Assembly: GCF_041415945.1 (NCBI RefSeq)
Contig: NZ_JBGCUS010000001.1
Location: 3,938,501 to 4,002,500, forward strand
Origin: Ancylobacter sp. IITR112
GTDB lineage: Bacteria > Pseudomonadota > Alphaproteobacteria > Rhizobiales > Xanthobacteraceae
DNA length: 64,000 bases
Direction of reading: 5' to 3'
A program made the translations under genes and the position numbers. This document shows positions 10,548-20,032 of the stretch, one piece after another. A model generated the notes under the pieces. It saw only the letters and a list, made by a program, of their open reading frames with translations, ran no database searches and was not told the DNA's origin. Within the stretch, counting starts at the first letter, position 1; every line of letters starts with the position of its first letter.

Positions 10548-11363
10548 TCACCCCACCTCCTGCACCGCGGCGAGAATCCGCTCGATGTCCTCGGGGCGCG
10601 AGAGGCGGTGATCGCCATCCTTGATCAGGCTCAGCACCACATCGTCCTCGGCGAGGCAGGTGACGAGGCGCAGCGCGTGCTGCCACGGCACATCAGGGTC
10701 GGCCACGCCCTGCAGGATGCGCACGGGGCAGCCGACCGCGAAGGGGGCGCCGAGCACCAGATTCTGCCGCCCGTCCTCGATCAGCGCGCGGGTGATGACC
10801 TGGCCGGGGCCATATTGCGAGGGCCGCACCCAGCGCCCGTCATGCAGCAGCGCGGCGCGGACATCCTCCGGCATCGCCTTCCACATCAGCTCTTCGGTGA
10901 AATCCGGCGCCGGGGCGATCAGCACCAGCGCGGCGAGGCGGGCGCTCTCGCCCCGCGCCGCCAGCGCCCGGGCGAGCAGCAGCGCGATCCAGCCGCCCAT
11001 GGAGGAGCCGACGACGATCTGCGGCCCCTCGGTGAGGCGGTCGAACACGGCGAAGGCGTCCTCGGCCCAGCGCGAGATGGTGCCGTCCTCGAAAGCGCCG
11101 CCCGATTCGCCATGGCCGGAATAGTCGAAGCGCACCACGCGCCGGCCCTGCGCCGCGCCCCATTCGGCCAACGCCTCCGCCTTGGTGCCCCGCATGTCGG
11201 AGAGGAAGCCGCCGCACCAGACGATGCCGGGATGTTCCGCCGTCGAGCGGCCCGGCGTGACGCGCACCGCGATGGCGCGCGAATCCGCGCCGACGCTGAG
11301 GAAGGACGGCGCATCGACCCCGGCGGGGGCGTGCGGGGCGTGGGACGGGACGGGCTCGCTCAT
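10548..11363 (-). CDS. Alpha/beta hydrolase, ABHD10-like
   Basis: A 271-residue alpha/beta hydrolase. The segment around MRGTKAEAL followed by VVRFDYSGHGESGG resembles the ABHD10 group of small thioesterases/esterases, and the nucleophile elbow is GSSMGG. An acid and His are expected in the C-terminal part, where PDVPW and GDHRLS fit. The ATG at 11363 is chosen because GGAGG lies 7 nt upstream; the nearby ATG at 11369 sits too close to it. It is divergent from infC. The natural substrate is unknown; acyl-thioester or S-acyl-protein cleavage is a family-based guess. Confidence 0.82.
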   Translation of the reverse strand: MSEPVPSHAPHAPAGVDAPSFLSVGADSRAIAVRVTPGRSTAEHPGIVWCGGFLSDMRGTKAEALAEWGAAQGRRVVRFDYSGHGESGGAFEDGTISRWAEDAFAVFDRLTEGPQIVVGSSMGGWIALLLARALAARGESARLAALVLIAPAPDFTEELMWKAMPEDVRAALLHDGRWVRPSQYGPGQVITRALIEDGRQNLVLGAPFAVGCPVRILQGVADPDVPWQHALRLVTCLAEDDVVLSLIKDGDHRLSRPEDIERILAAVQEVG

Positions 11364-11551
11364 ACTCATTCCTCCGGTCGGGACGCGGGGCGTGGCGGCG
11401 AGGCTCGCGGGCCGCGAAACCTTGCGATTCGCGCCGCGCACGCCATCTTGGCTTACAGCCACACCGCCTGCGGGAACAGCGCGGGGGCAGGGATCGCGTC
11501 AAGGCCGTGCGTCGGCATGTGTTATTACAGGCGATCCGTGCTTTCACGCCG

Positions 11552-11580
11552 TTGACTTCTGTCGGGTTTGTCACGATCTT
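11552..11580 (+). promoter_or_regulatory. Candidate promoter of infC
   Basis: TTGACT (11552-11557) is followed after 17 nt by GATCTT (11575-11580), a plausible sigma-70 -35/-10 pair with a weak -10. Transcription from it would give infC a leader of about 90 nt. The 313-bp gap between the divergent hydrolase and infC (11364-11676) holds no convincing gene. Confidence 0.4.
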
Positions 11581-11676
11581 CTGCGACCGTTTTACGCGCG
11601 CGGAAATCAGCCGGCCGGCGACCCTTCGGAGCGCGGTGAAAACGCAATTTTCTGAAATGGCAGAGGAGAAGACGCC

Positions 11677-12213
11677 ATTCGCCGCCCCATGAGACCCGTC
11701 GCGCCGGAAAAGGACGGTCCGCGCGTCAACGAAGATATCCGCATCCGCGAAGTTCAGCTCATCGACCAGGACGGGCAGAATCGCGGCGTCGTGCTGACGC
11801 GCGACGCGATCGCGATGGCGCAGGACGCCGGCCTCGATCTCGTCGAGATCGCGCCGAACTCCGCCCCGCCCGTCTGCAAGATTCTCGACTATGGCCGGTT
11901 CAAATATCAGAACCAGAAGAAGGCCAATGAGGCGCGCAAGAAGCAGCACGTCGTCGAGATCAAGGAAATCAAGCTGCGGCCCGGCATCGACACCCATGAC
12001 TATGAGGTGAAGATGAAGTCCATCCACCGCTTCTTCGAGGAAGGCGACAAGGTGAAGATCACCCTGCGCTTCCGCGGGCGCGAGATGGCGCACCAGGAGC
12101 TCGGCTACAAGCTGCTCAACAAGGTCAAGGAAGAGCTGGCGACCATCGCCAAGGTCGAGGCCGAGCCCTCGCTCGAAGGCCGCCAGATGATCATGGTGCT
12201 GGCCCCGCGCTGA
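11677..12213 (+). CDS. infC: Translation initiation factor IF-3, starting at AUU
   Basis: IF-3 binds the 30S subunit, checks start-codon pairing and blocks early 50S joining. The protein has the N-domain ([18 protein letters not shown] [13 protein letters not shown]), the [13 protein letters not shown] linker and the C-domain ([29 protein letters not shown]). The ATT at 11677 lies 8 nt after GAGGAG and adds R-R-P-M before the first in-frame ATG (11689), giving M-R-R-P as in related alphaproteobacterial IF-3 proteins, 178 residues in all. An AUU start is the classic device for IF-3 autoregulation. rpmI and rplT, which often follow infC, are not here; folC is convergent downstream. Confidence 0.95.
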   Translation: MRRPMRPVAPEKDGPRVNEDIRIREVQLIDQDGQNRGVVLTRDAIAMAQDAGLDLVEIAPNSAPPVCKILDYGRFKYQNQKKANEARKKQHVVEIKEIKLRPGIDTHDYEVKMKSIHRFFEEGDKVKITLRFRGREMAHQELGYKLLNKVKEELATIAKVEAEPSLEGRQMIMVLAPR

Positions 12214-12238
12214 GCGCGGCGGCCGCGCCTTGTCCGAC

Positions 12239-12275
12239 CTCATCCCGGAACGGCCGAAAGGCCGGGTCCGGGATC
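12239..12275. repeat. Partial REP-like palindrome between infC and folC
   Basis: A short version of the dispersed element lies in the gap between the convergent infC and folC genes: TCATCCCGG, a GGCCG-aaa-GGCC core, and TCCGGGATC. Its position and strong stem make it a likely transcription stop for one or both strands. Confidence 0.55.
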
Positions 12276-12309
12276 GGCGCGTCCGGGGGGGCGTCTTCCT
12301 CGACGCCGC

Positions 12310-13659
12310 CTAATCCGGCAACGCGCCGTTCTCGCCCAGCACCGCGCCGGCGAGATAGAGCGAGCCGGCGATCAGCACACGCGGCGCCGCCCCCACCGGA
12401 AAAGCGGCGAGCCCTTCCAGCGCGGCGGCGACGCTCGGCGCGGTGGAGGCGTCGAGCCCCTGCGCCCGCGCCGTCTGCGCCAGAGCCTCCGGCGCCGCGC
12501 CCTTGTGCTCGCCCGGCACCGGCACCGCGATCAGTTCGCGGGCAAGGCCGGCGAAGGGCGCCAGAAACGCCTCCGCATCCTTGTTGCCCAGCATGCCGAC
12601 GATCAGCACCAGCGGTCGCGACACCCGGTCTTCGAGATCGGCCAGCGCGGCGGCGAGCGCCTGTCCGCCAGCGGCGTTGTGGCCGCCGTCGAGCCAGAGG
12701 TCGACGCCTTCCGGCGCGCGGGCGGTGAGCGGGCCGGGGCCCAGCCGCTGCAGCCGTGCCGGCCATTGCGCGCTGCGCATGCCGTCCTCGAAGGCGGAGG
12801 GCGGCAGGCCGAGATTGGCGACGCGCAGCGCCTCCACCGCGAGGCCGGCATTGACGATCTGGTGCGGGCCGACCAGGCGCGGGCGCGGCAGGTCGAGCAG
12901 GCCCGCCTCGTCGGCGACGACCAGCCGGCCGCCTTCCTCATGTGCCTGGTAGTGCTCGCCCATCACCGAGAGCGGCACGCCGAGGCGCGCCGCCTGCCGC
13001 TCGATGGTCCGCAGCGCCTCGCGCGGCTGGTGGCCGAGCACGGCGGGCACGCCGCGCTTGAGAATGCCGGCCTTCTCGCCGGCGATCTCCGCCACGGTCT
13101 CGCCGAGGAAATCGACATGGTCGATCGAGACCGGGGTGATGACGCTGACCAGCGGCCGCTCGATCACATTGGTGGCGTCGAGCCGGCCACCGAGGCCGAC
13201 TTCCAGCAGCAATATGTCGGCGGGGGTTTCCGAGAACAGCAACAGCGCCGCCGCCGTGGTGATCTCGAAGAAGGTGATGGGCTCGCCGCCATTGGCCACT
13301 TCCGCCCGCGCCAGCGCCGCGGTGAGGCGGGCATCGTCCACCAGCGTGCCGGCGAGGCGGATGCGCTCGTTGAAGCGCACCAGATGCGGCGAGGTATAGA
13401 CATGCACGCGCTGGCCGGCGGCTTCCAGTATCGCCCGCATGAAGGCGACGGTGGAGCCCTTGCCATTGGTGCCGGCGACATGAATGACCGGCGGCAGCCG
13501 GCGCTCGGGATGGCCGAGCCGCTCCAGCAGCCGCCACATCCGGTCGAGCGACAGGTCGATCAGCTTCGGGTGCAGCGCCAGCAGGCGGTCGAAAATGGCG
13601 TCGACCGGCGCCCGCGCGCCCTCCTGAGGCGCGGGACCGGCGGCAGGAAGCGCGCTCAT
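12310..13659 (-). CDS. folC: Bifunctional folylpolyglutamate/dihydrofolate synthase
   Basis: A 449-residue Mur-ligase-family enzyme that adds glutamate to dihydropteroate and to reduced folates. The N-terminal half has the folC signature (IHVAGTNGKGST, the ATP P-loop), VYTSPHLVRFNERI and the metal-binding GGRLDATN segment; DGGHNAAGG marks the C-terminal domain. It is the last gene of the minus-strand trpF-trpB-trpA-accD-folC set, starting 7 bp after the accD stop codon. Length is typical. Confidence 0.95.
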   Translation of the reverse strand: MSALPAAGPAPQEGARAPVDAIFDRLLALHPKLIDLSLDRMWRLLERLGHPERRLPPVIHVAGTNGKGSTVAFMRAILEAAGQRVHVYTSPHLVRFNERIRLAGTLVDDARLTAALARAEVANGGEPITFFEITTAAALLLFSETPADILLLEVGLGGRLDATNVIERPLVSVITPVSIDHVDFLGETVAEIAGEKAGILKRGVPAVLGHQPREALRTIERQAARLGVPLSVMGEHYQAHEEGGRLVVADEAGLLDLPRPRLVGPHQIVNAGLAVEALRVANLGLPPSAFEDGMRSAQWPARLQRLGPGPLTARAPEGVDLWLDGGHNAAGGQALAAALADLEDRVSRPLVLIVGMLGNKDAEAFLAPFAGLARELIAVPVPGEHKGAAPEALAQTARAQGLDASTAPSVAAALEGLAAFPVGAAPRVLIAGSLYLAGAVLGENGALPD

Positions 13660-13666
13660 CGGGGCC

Positions 13667-14629
13667 TCAGGCGCTGGCGGGCGCGGGGTTGGCGGGGGCG
13701 GGAGCCGGCAGGGCCGGGGCCTCGGCCGACTTGTCCTCGGCGGGCGGGGGCGCCGGCGCCTTGGCGGGTTCCGCCGCGGCGGCGGGCGCGCGCATCAGCA
13801 GGCGGCAGAGCCGCGCCAGCGTCGCGCGCATGGCGTGACGGTGCACCACGAGGTCGATCATGCCGTGGTCGCGCAGATATTCGGCGCGCTGGAACCCCTC
13901 GGGCAGCTTCTCGCGGATGGTCTGCTCGATGACGCGCGGGCCGGCGAAGCCGATCAGCGCGCCCGGCTCGGCGATCTGGATGTCGCCCAGCATGGCGTAG
14001 GAGGCGGTGACGCCGCCCGTGGTCGGGTTGGTCAGCACCACGATATAGGGCAGCTTCGCCTCGCGCAGTTCCTGGATGGCGCAGGTGGTGCGCGGCATCT
14101 GCATCAGCGAGAGGATGCCTTCCTGCATGCGCGCGCCGCCGGAGGAGGCGAACATGATGAAGGGTGTGCCGCGCGAGGCGGCGGTTTCCAGCCCGGTGAC
14201 GATGGCCTCGCCCGCCGCCATGCCGAGCGAACCGCCCATGAAGCCGAAATCCTGCACCGCCACGGTGACCGGCAGGCCTTCCAGCTTGCCATAGCCGACC
14301 TTCACCGCGTCCTGCGCGCCGGTCTTGGTGCGGGCGTCCTTCAAGCGATCGACATAGCGCTTCTCGTCGCGGAACTTCAGCGGGTCGACCGCCACCGCCG
14401 GCAGGGCGATGTCGTACCATTTGCCGCCGTCGAACACCGAGCGCAGCCGCGCCGTCGGGTCCATGCGCATGTGATAGCCGGAGCCGGGGACGACATGGAG
14501 ATTGGCCTCCAGGTCCTTGTGGAACACCATCTGCCCGGTCTCCGGGCACTTCACCCAGAGATTTTCCGGCACTTCCCGACGGTTCAGGAAGGAGCTCAGC
14601 TTGGGGACGACGTTCGAGATCCAGTTCAA
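13667..14629 (-). CDS. accD: Acetyl-CoA carboxylase carboxyltransferase subunit beta
   Basis: AccD (320 residues) pairs with AccA to move the carboxyl group from carboxybiotin to acetyl-CoA, giving malonyl-CoA. The crotonase-type core is clear: [40 protein letters not shown] and [16 protein letters not shown]. The N-terminal zinc ribbon is degenerate: only one of the four E. coli cysteines (KCPETGQ) remains. The C-terminus carries ~30 residues of Ala/Pro, likely disordered. It lies 157 bp after trpA and just before folC; the gap to trpA (14630-14786) holds nothing evident. Confidence 0.96.
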   Translation of the reverse strand: MNWISNVVPKLSSFLNRREVPENLWVKCPETGQMVFHKDLEANLHVVPGSGYHMRMDPTARLRSVFDGGKWYDIALPAVAVDPLKFRDEKRYVDRLKDARTKTGAQDAVKVGYGKLEGLPVTVAVQDFGFMGGSLGMAAGEAIVTGLETAASRGTPFIMFASSGGARMQEGILSLMQMPRTTCAIQELREAKLPYIVVLTNPTTGGVTASYAMLGDIQIAEPGALIGFAGPRVIEQTIREKLPEGFQRAEYLRDHGMIDLVVHRHAMRATLARLCRLLMRAPAAAAEPAKAPAPPPAEDKSAEAPALPAPAPANPAPASA

Positions 14630-14786
14630 CGGTCGGGCTCCGGACGGGTGACGCGGCGGCCGCGACGGGGTGTCCCCGCCGCCGGCCGCCCTTCATCTAA
14701 TGCCGCACAACGGCGATGAAAAGGCGCAGGCGCGATTCGGCCGCGGGCCGGGCGGTGCGGCGCCCGCCTGCCCCGCTGTTCCGCCG

Positions 14787-15626
14787 CTATTCCGCCGCCT
14801 GGCGGCGCACCCCGCGCACGGCTTCGGCCAGCCGGCCGACAAGGTCGGTGACGGCGGTAAGGGTGGCGGGCGTGGCGCGGTTCTCAGCATCGAGCGTGGC
14901 GCGCAGCGCGTCGATCAGCGCCGAGCCGACCACCACGCCATCGGCATTGGCGGCGATGGCGGCGGCGCTTTCCGGGGTCTTCACGCCGAAGCCGACCGCG
15001 ACGGGCAGCGCGGTGTGGCGCTTGATCCGCGCCACCGCCCGGCCGACCGCGTCCGGGTCGGCCTGCGCCGCGCCGGTGATGCCGGTGATCGAGACGTAGT
15101 AGACGAAGCCCGCCGTGTTCGCGAGCACGGCCGGCAGCCGCTTGTCGTCGGTGGTCGGGGTGGCGAGGCGGATGAAGTCGAGCCCCGCCGCCAGCGCCGG
15201 CAGGCAGAGTTCGCCATCTTCCTCCGGCGGCAGGTCGACCATCACGAGGCCGTCCACGCCCGCTGCCTTGGCGTCGGCGAGGAAGCGCTCGACGCCATAG
15301 ACATAGACCGGGTTGTAATAGCCCATCAGCACCACGGGCGTGGTGTCGTCGCCTTCGCGGAAGCTCTTCACCATGGCGAGCGTCTTGGCCAGCGTCTGCC
15401 CGGCCGCCAGCGCGCGCAGGCCCGCGGCCTGGATCGCCGGGCCGTCGGCCATCGGGTCGGTGAAGGGCACGCCGAGTTCGATGATGTCGGCACCCGCCGC
15501 CGGCAGCGCCTTCAGCAGCGCCAGCGAGGTGTCGTGGTCGGGATCGCCGGCGGTGACGAAGGTGACGAGCGCGGCCCGCCCCTCGGCGGCGCAGGCGCGG
15601 AAGCGGGTTTCGATGCGGGTGCTCAT
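14787..15626 (-). CDS. trpA: Tryptophan synthase alpha subunit
   Basis: TrpA (279 residues) cleaves indole-3-glycerol phosphate and channels indole to TrpB. The TIM barrel carries the catalytic Glu in [19 protein letters not shown], which also holds the active-site Asp region, and the phosphate-binding end strands VGFGVKTPE and [10 protein letters not shown]. Its ATG overlaps the trpB stop by 4 bp, so the two subunits are translationally coupled. Confidence 0.97.
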   Translation of the reverse strand: MSTRIETRFRACAAEGRAALVTFVTAGDPDHDTSLALLKALPAAGADIIELGVPFTDPMADGPAIQAAGLRALAAGQTLAKTLAMVKSFREGDDTTPVVLMGYYNPVYVYGVERFLADAKAAGVDGLVMVDLPPEEDGELCLPALAAGLDFIRLATPTTDDKRLPAVLANTAGFVYYVSITGITGAAQADPDAVGRAVARIKRHTALPVAVGFGVKTPESAAAIAANADGVVVGSALIDALRATLDAENRATPATLTAVTDLVGRLAEAVRGVRRQAAE

Positions 15627-16855
15627 AGGCTCGTTCCCAGAATGTCCGCCACCTGCGGGATGTCCTTGTCGCCCCGGCCGGAGAGGTTGACCACCATCAG
15701 GTGATCTTCCGGGAAGGTGGGGGCGAGCTGCGCGACCTTGGCCAGCGCATGCGCCGGCTCCAGCGCCGGGATGATGCCTTCCAGCTTCGCCACCAGTTGG
15801 AACGCCTCCAGCGCCTCGTCATCGGTGGCGGAGATATAGGTGGCGCGGCCGGTGTCGTGCAGCCAGGAATGCTCCGGCCCGATGCCGGGATAGTCGAGCC
15901 CGGCGGAGATGGAATGCGCCTCGGCGATCTGGCCGTCGCCGTCCATCAGCAGATAGGTGCGGTTGCCGTGCAGCACCCCCGGGCGCCCGCCGGTGAGCGA
16001 GGCGGCGTGCTGGCCGGAAGGGATGCCGTGGCCGGCGGCCTCGACGCCGAAGATCTTCACGCTCGGGTCGTCGAGGAAAGGATGGAACAGGCCCATGGCA
16101 TTGGAGCCACCGCCGATGCAGGCGATCAGGCTGTCCGGCAGGCGGCCTTCCATGGCGAGCATCTGCTCGCGGGTCTCGGTGCCGATGATGCTCTGGAAGT
16201 CGCGCACCATGGCGGGGTAGGGGTGCGGGCCCGCCACCGTGCCGATGCAGTAGAAGGTATCGGAAACGTTGGTCACCCAGTCGCGCAGCGCCTCGTTCAT
16301 CGCGTCCTTCAGCGTCTTCGAGCCGGACTGGACGGGAACGACGCTGGCGCCGAGCATCTTCATGCGGAACACGTTGGGCGCCTGCCGGGCGACATCGACC
16401 GCGCCCATATAAACCACGCATTCGAGGCCGTAGCGGGCGCAGAGCGTGGCGGTGGCCACGCCATGCTGGCCCGCGCCCGTCTCGGCGATGATTCGCTTCT
16501 TGCCCATGCGGCGGGCGAGCAGGATCTGGCCGAGAACGTTGTTCACCTTGTGCGAGCCGGTGTGGTTCAGCTCTTCGCGCTTGAAATAGATCTTGGCACC
16601 CATCCCCGCCGGGGCGCTGGCGCGCAGATGCTCGGTCAGCCGCTCGGCGTAATAGAGCGGGCTGGGGCGGCCGACATAATGCTTCAGCCCGGCATCCATC
16701 TCCGCCTTGTAGGCGGGATCGGCCTTGGCCTCATTATAGGCCGTCTCCAGATCGAGGATGAGCGGCATGAGCGTTTCGGCAACGAAACGGCCGCCGAAGA
16801 GGCCGAAATGCCCGTTGTCGTCGGGGCCGGTGCGGAAGGAATTGGGAGCGTTCAC
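15623..16855 (-). CDS. trpB: Tryptophan synthase beta subunit
   Basis: TrpB (410 residues) condenses indole with serine using PLP. The Schiff-base lysine lies in [10 protein letters not shown], the phosphate cup is [10 protein letters not shown], and AETGAGQHG is the indole-site loop. Length and motifs match the canonical TrpB1 type that pairs with TrpA. It overlaps trpF upstream and trpA downstream by 4 bp each, so trpF-trpB-trpA is a tightly coupled unit. Confidence 0.98.
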   Translation of the reverse strand: MNAPNSFRTGPDDNGHFGLFGGRFVAETLMPLILDLETAYNEAKADPAYKAEMDAGLKHYVGRPSPLYYAERLTEHLRASAPAGMGAKIYFKREELNHTGSHKVNNVLGQILLARRMGKKRIIAETGAGQHGVATATLCARYGLECVVYMGAVDVARQAPNVFRMKMLGASVVPVQSGSKTLKDAMNEALRDWVTNVSDTFYCIGTVAGPHPYPAMVRDFQSIIGTETREQMLAMEGRLPDSLIACIGGGSNAMGLFHPFLDDPSVKIFGVEAAGHGIPSGQHAASLTGGRPGVLHGNRTYLLMDGDGQIAEAHSISAGLDYPGIGPEHSWLHDTGRATYISATDDEALEAFQLVAKLEGIIPALEPAHALAKVAQLAPTFPEDHLMVVNLSGRGDKDIPQVADILGTSL

Positions 16856-17583
16856 GACGGGCTCGTCTCTCTGGCAGGTGAAGGCGGCGTCGGCGCGGAG
16901 CCGGGGAAGGTGTCGGCGGTCGGAGCGGAAGACCCTTGCGCCTCGGCCGCCCGCGCGGCGCGCAGGAAAGCCTCGATGCGGGACGGGTCCTTGATGCCGG
17001 GTCCACGTTCGACACCGGAGGATACGTCGAGACCCGGCGGATGGATGAGCCGCACCGCGCCGGCGACGTTTTCCGGGTCGAGCCCGCCTGACAGCATGAA
17101 GGGCCGGGCGGGGTCAAGGCCGGCGATGAGGTTCCAGTCGAAGGCGACGCCATTGCCGCCGGGAAGTCGCGCGCCCCTGGGCGGCTTGGCGTCGAGCAGC
17201 AGCCGGTCGGCCACGCCCTCATAGGCGGGCAGGACGGCGAGGTCCTCAGCCGAGGCAATGCCGAGCGCCTTCATGACCGGCAGGCCGAAGCGCGCGCGGA
17301 TGGCGCCGACACGCTCCGGAGTCTCGCGGCCGTGCAGTTGCAGCATGTCCGGGTTCAGCGCGTCGACGATGGCGGCGAGCGTGGCGTCGTCGGCATCGAC
17401 GGTGAGCGCGACGATCTGCGCCCGCCCGCGCGCCTGGGCGCCCAGAGCGGCGGCGGTGGCGAGATCGACATGGCGCGGCGAGGGGGCGAAGAACACCATG
17501 CCCACCATGTCCGCACCCGCGCCGAGCGACGCTTCCAGTGTCTCGCCGGTGCTCAGCCCGCAGATTTTGATCTCAAGCGCCAA
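16852..17583 (-). CDS. trpF: Phosphoribosylanthranilate isomerase, TTG start
   Basis: TrpF isomerises N-(5-phosphoribosyl)anthranilate in tryptophan synthesis. The protein (243 residues) begins [10 protein letters not shown] with the catalytic Cys in KICG, and has DMLQLHG and [15 protein letters not shown] typical of the barrel's active-site loops. The TTG at 17583 is chosen because GAGGAG lies 7 nt upstream and because family members begin at this point; the longer open frame adds only Arg-rich residues. The last ~25 residues are a Ser/Pro/Thr tail beyond the usual end. It heads the trpFBA-accD-folC set. Confidence 0.93.
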   Translation of the reverse strand: MALEIKICGLSTGETLEASLGAGADMVGMVFFAPSPRHVDLATAAALGAQARGRAQIVALTVDADDATLAAIVDALNPDMLQLHGRETPERVGAIRARFGLPVMKALGIASAEDLAVLPAYEGVADRLLLDAKPPRGARLPGGNGVAFDWNLIAGLDPARPFMLSGGLDPENVAGAVRLIHPPGLDVSSGVERGPGIKDPSRIEAFLRAARAAEAQGSSAPTADTFPGSAPTPPSPARETSPS

Positions 17584-17848
17584 AGCCGTCTCCTCGGAAG
17601 AGAGCCACCTAGCACGGAACCGCCCCGTGAATCGAGGGCGTCGCCGACGCCGGCGCGGAAGCGGGCCGACAGGGGGTGCCCGCATGCCATGGGCGCGCGG
17701 GGTGACATCGTCGATCCCCGGACCGGGTCGCTGATCGACGGTGTTCTGTGCGGCCCCGCGATCTCGCGGGCATTTCCGGCTCCAGTGGTCGGACGGGTTG
17801 AAAATGCCCCTTCCGTCACGACATTGCTCATGCTACACAGCTTTGACT

Positions 17849-17867
17849 GTGAAATTTAGTAATTCAC
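17849..17867. promoter_or_regulatory. Candidate operator before the sulfate-binding protein gene
   Basis: The 345-bp divergent gap between trpF and sbp (17584-17928) is GC-rich except for an AT-rich patch at about 17840-17882. That patch holds TTGACT (17843-17848) and the inverted repeat GTGAA-N9-TTCAC. It lies 60-80 bp before sbp and is a reasonable site for a sulfur-responsive regulator; the regulator is not identified. I see nothing else in the gap. Confidence 0.35.
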
Positions 17868-17928
17868 GAGATTAAATTGGAGATAGCGGCCGGAGCGGTC
17901 GTTCTTCTCCCGACTGTGGAGACTGCCC

Positions 17929-18954
17929 ATGCGCCTCTCGCGCCGCCTGATCCTGTCCGCCACCCTCGCCGCCGCGCTGGCGCCGGTCGCCTTCGGCCTG
18001 CCGCAGGCCCGCGCCGACGAGCCGAACCAGATTCTCAACGCCTCCTACGACATCGCCCGCGAGCTGTTCGACGCCGAGAACAAGCAGTTCGAGCCGGCCT
18101 ACAAGGCGAAGACCGGCAAGGAGATCAAGGTCAACCAGAGCCATGCCGGCACGTCGAAGCAGGCGCGCTCCATCGTCGAGGGCCTTGAGGCCGACGTGGT
18201 GACCTTCAACCAGGTCACCGACATCACCTTCCTCGTCGACAAGGGCTTCATCGCCAAGGACTGGCAGACCCGCCTGCCCAACGCCTCCTCGCCCTGGTAC
18301 TCCTTCCCGGCCTTCCTCGTGCGCGAGGGCAACCCGAAGAACGTGAAAAACTGGGACGACCTCGTCCGCGACGACGTGAAGCTGGTGTTCCCCAACCCGA
18401 AGACCTCGGGCAATGCGCGCTACACCTATCTCGCCGCCTATGCCTTCGCGCTGGAGAAGTTCAACGGCGACGTGGCCAAGGCCGACGCCTTCGCCAAGAA
18501 GCTGCTTTCCAATGTCGTCGTGTTCGACACTGGCGGGCGCGGCGCCACCACCTCCTTCGTCGAGCGCGAGCAGGGCGATGTGCTCATCACCTTCGAGGCC
18601 GAGGTGATCGGCGTGAAGGATGCCTATAAGGACAAGAACTTCCAGGTCGTGGTGCCGGAGGTGAGCCTGCTGGCCGAATTCCCGGTCGCGGTGGTGGACA
18701 AGGTGGTCGACAAGCGCGGCTCGCGCCAGATCGCCACCGACTACCTCACCTATCTCTACTCGCCGGAAGGCCAGAAGATCGCGGCCGAGTTCAACAACCG
18801 CGTGGTCGATCCGAAGGTGGCGGAAGAGTTCAAGGGCAAGTTCGCCCCCGTCCGCCTCGTCAAGGTCGAGGACGTGTTCGGCGGCTGGGCCAATGCGCAG
18901 AAGACCCATTTCGCCTCCGGCGGCAAGCTCGACGAGCTGTTTGTCGCGCAGTAG
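17929..18954 (+). CDS. sbp: Sulfate ABC transporter, periplasmic substrate-binding protein
   Basis: A 341-residue sulfate/thiosulfate-binding protein. A Sec signal peptide (residues 1 to ~26, RRLILSATLAAALAP with cleavage after ARA) precedes the mature start. Family signatures are seen: LNASYDIARELFDAEN-type opening, NQSHAGTSKQARSIVEGLEADVV and NPKTSGNARYTYLAAYA. The ligand is bound by main-chain and Ser contacts within these loops. The permease genes cysT and cysW follow on the same strand after a 254-bp gap that contains REP-like palindromes. Confidence 0.95.
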   Translation: MRLSRRLILSATLAAALAPVAFGLPQARADEPNQILNASYDIARELFDAENKQFEPAYKAKTGKEIKVNQSHAGTSKQARSIVEGLEADVVTFNQVTDITFLVDKGFIAKDWQTRLPNASSPWYSFPAFLVREGNPKNVKNWDDLVRDDVKLVFPNPKTSGNARYTYLAAYAFALEKFNGDVAKADAFAKKLLSNVVVFDTGGRGATTSFVEREQGDVLITFEAEVIGVKDAYKDKNFQVVVPEVSLLAEFPVAVVDKVVDKRGSRQIATDYLTYLYSPEGQKIAAEFNNRVVDPKVAEEFKGKFAPVRLVKVEDVFGGWANAQKTHFASGGKLDELFVAQ

Positions 18955-18972
18955 GCGACGTAGCGCCCGTTC

Positions 18973-19066
18973 GTCATCCCGGCCAAGCGCAGCGCAGAGC
19001 CGGGATCGCGCAAAGGAAAAGCGTTGACGTCATCCCGGATATTGCCTGCGGCACTTCCGGGATGAC
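18973..19066. repeat. Pair of REP-like palindromes between sbp and cysT
   Basis: Two units lie side by side: GTCATCCCGG at 18973-18982 with an AGCCGGGATCG partner, then GTCATCCCGG at 19029-19038 paired with CCGGGATGAC at 19057-19066. Placed between a binding-protein gene and its permeases, the stems could protect the upstream mRNA or lower downstream transcription, as known for intercistronic REP elements. Confidence 0.75.
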
Positions 19067-19208
19067 GTGCCAGACGGGCAGAACGCCCAACCGCGCTGGA
19101 CTTCTGAGTTGAATTGCGGCAATGGCCGGGCGTGTCCCGGCCAACTCCGTTCTGGAGTTCTTCCGCTCCCCGTTCGCGAACGGGGCCCCAGACGCAAGGA
19201 GCCGCCCG

Positions 19209-20030
19209 TTGAACCGCGTCATACCGGGCCTTCCGCTCTCGCTCGGCATCACCGTGCTCTATCTCAGCCTGATCGTGCTGCTGCCACTCGGCGCGCTGGT
19301 CTGGCAGGCGCTGGATGTCGGCTGGGACCGCTACCTCGCCATTATGAGCGGAGCGCGCACCATGGCCGCCTTCCGCCTCACCCTGTCCACCGCCGCGCTG
19401 GCGACGGTGTTCAACTGCGTCTACGGGCTGGCGCTGGCCTGGGTGCTGGTGCGCTATCAATTTCCCGGCAAGCGCTTTCTCGACGCGCTGGTGGATGTGC
19501 CCTTCGCCTTGCCCACCGCTGTCGCCGGCCTCGCTCTGTCGGCGCTGTTCGCCAAGAATGGCTGGTTCGGCGGGCCGCTGGCCGGGCTCGGCATCGAGGT
19601 GGCCTATACCCCGCTCGGCATCGCCATCGCCATGGCCTTCACCTCGATTCCCTTCGTGGTGCGCACGGTGCAGCCGGTTCTGGAAGACCTCGCCGCCGAT
19701 GTGGAGGAAGCCGCCGCGACGCTCGGCGCCTCGGATCTGCGCATCTTCGCCCGCATCATCTTCCCCGCCATATTGCCGGCCTTCCTGACCGGCGCCTCGC
19801 TCGGCTTCGCCCGCTCGCTCGGCGAATTCGGCGCCATCATCTTCATTGCCGGCAATCTGCCGCTGAAGACCGAAGTGGTGTCGCTGCTCACCTTCATCCG
19901 CATCGAGGAATATGACTACCCCGCCGCCGCCGCCATCGCCGCGACGCTGCTGGGCTTCGCCTTCGTCCTGCTGTTCCTGGTCAATATGCTCCAGCTCTGG
20001 CAGCAGCGCCGCATCGGCACGGGGGATTGA
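19209..20030 (+). CDS. cysT: Sulfate ABC transporter permease CysT, TTG start
   Basis: A 273-residue inner-membrane permease with about six spans. The ATPase-contact EAA loop reads EEAAATLGASDLRIFARIIFP, and SLGEFGAIIFIAGN is a CysT/CysW hallmark. The TTG at 19209 is preferred because AAGGAG lies 7 nt before it and because the protein then begins directly before the first span, as in relatives; the longer frame back to 19122 runs through non-conserved sequence. cysW overlaps or abuts the stop codon. Confidence 0.93.
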   Translation: MNRVIPGLPLSLGITVLYLSLIVLLPLGALVWQALDVGWDRYLAIMSGARTMAAFRLTLSTAALATVFNCVYGLALAWVLVRYQFPGKRFLDALVDVPFALPTAVAGLALSALFAKNGWFGGPLAGLGIEVAYTPLGIAIAMAFTSIPFVVRTVQPVLEDLAADVEEAAATLGASDLRIFARIIFPAILPAFLTGASLGFARSLGEFGAIIFIAGNLPLKTEVVSLLTFIRIEEYDYPAAAAIAATLLGFAFVLLFLVNMLQLWQQRRIGTGD

Positions 20031-20032
20031 TC

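Noticed and set aside
11507..11692. Separate small gene before infC
   Set aside because: This 61-codon frame overlaps the infC ribosome site and start in another frame, has no strong ribosome site of its own and shows no family resemblance.
17584..17928. Coding genes in the trpF-sbp gap
   Set aside because: Short open frames on both strands overlap each other, lack ribosome sites and look like shadows. The only clear signal is the AT-rich regulatory patch.
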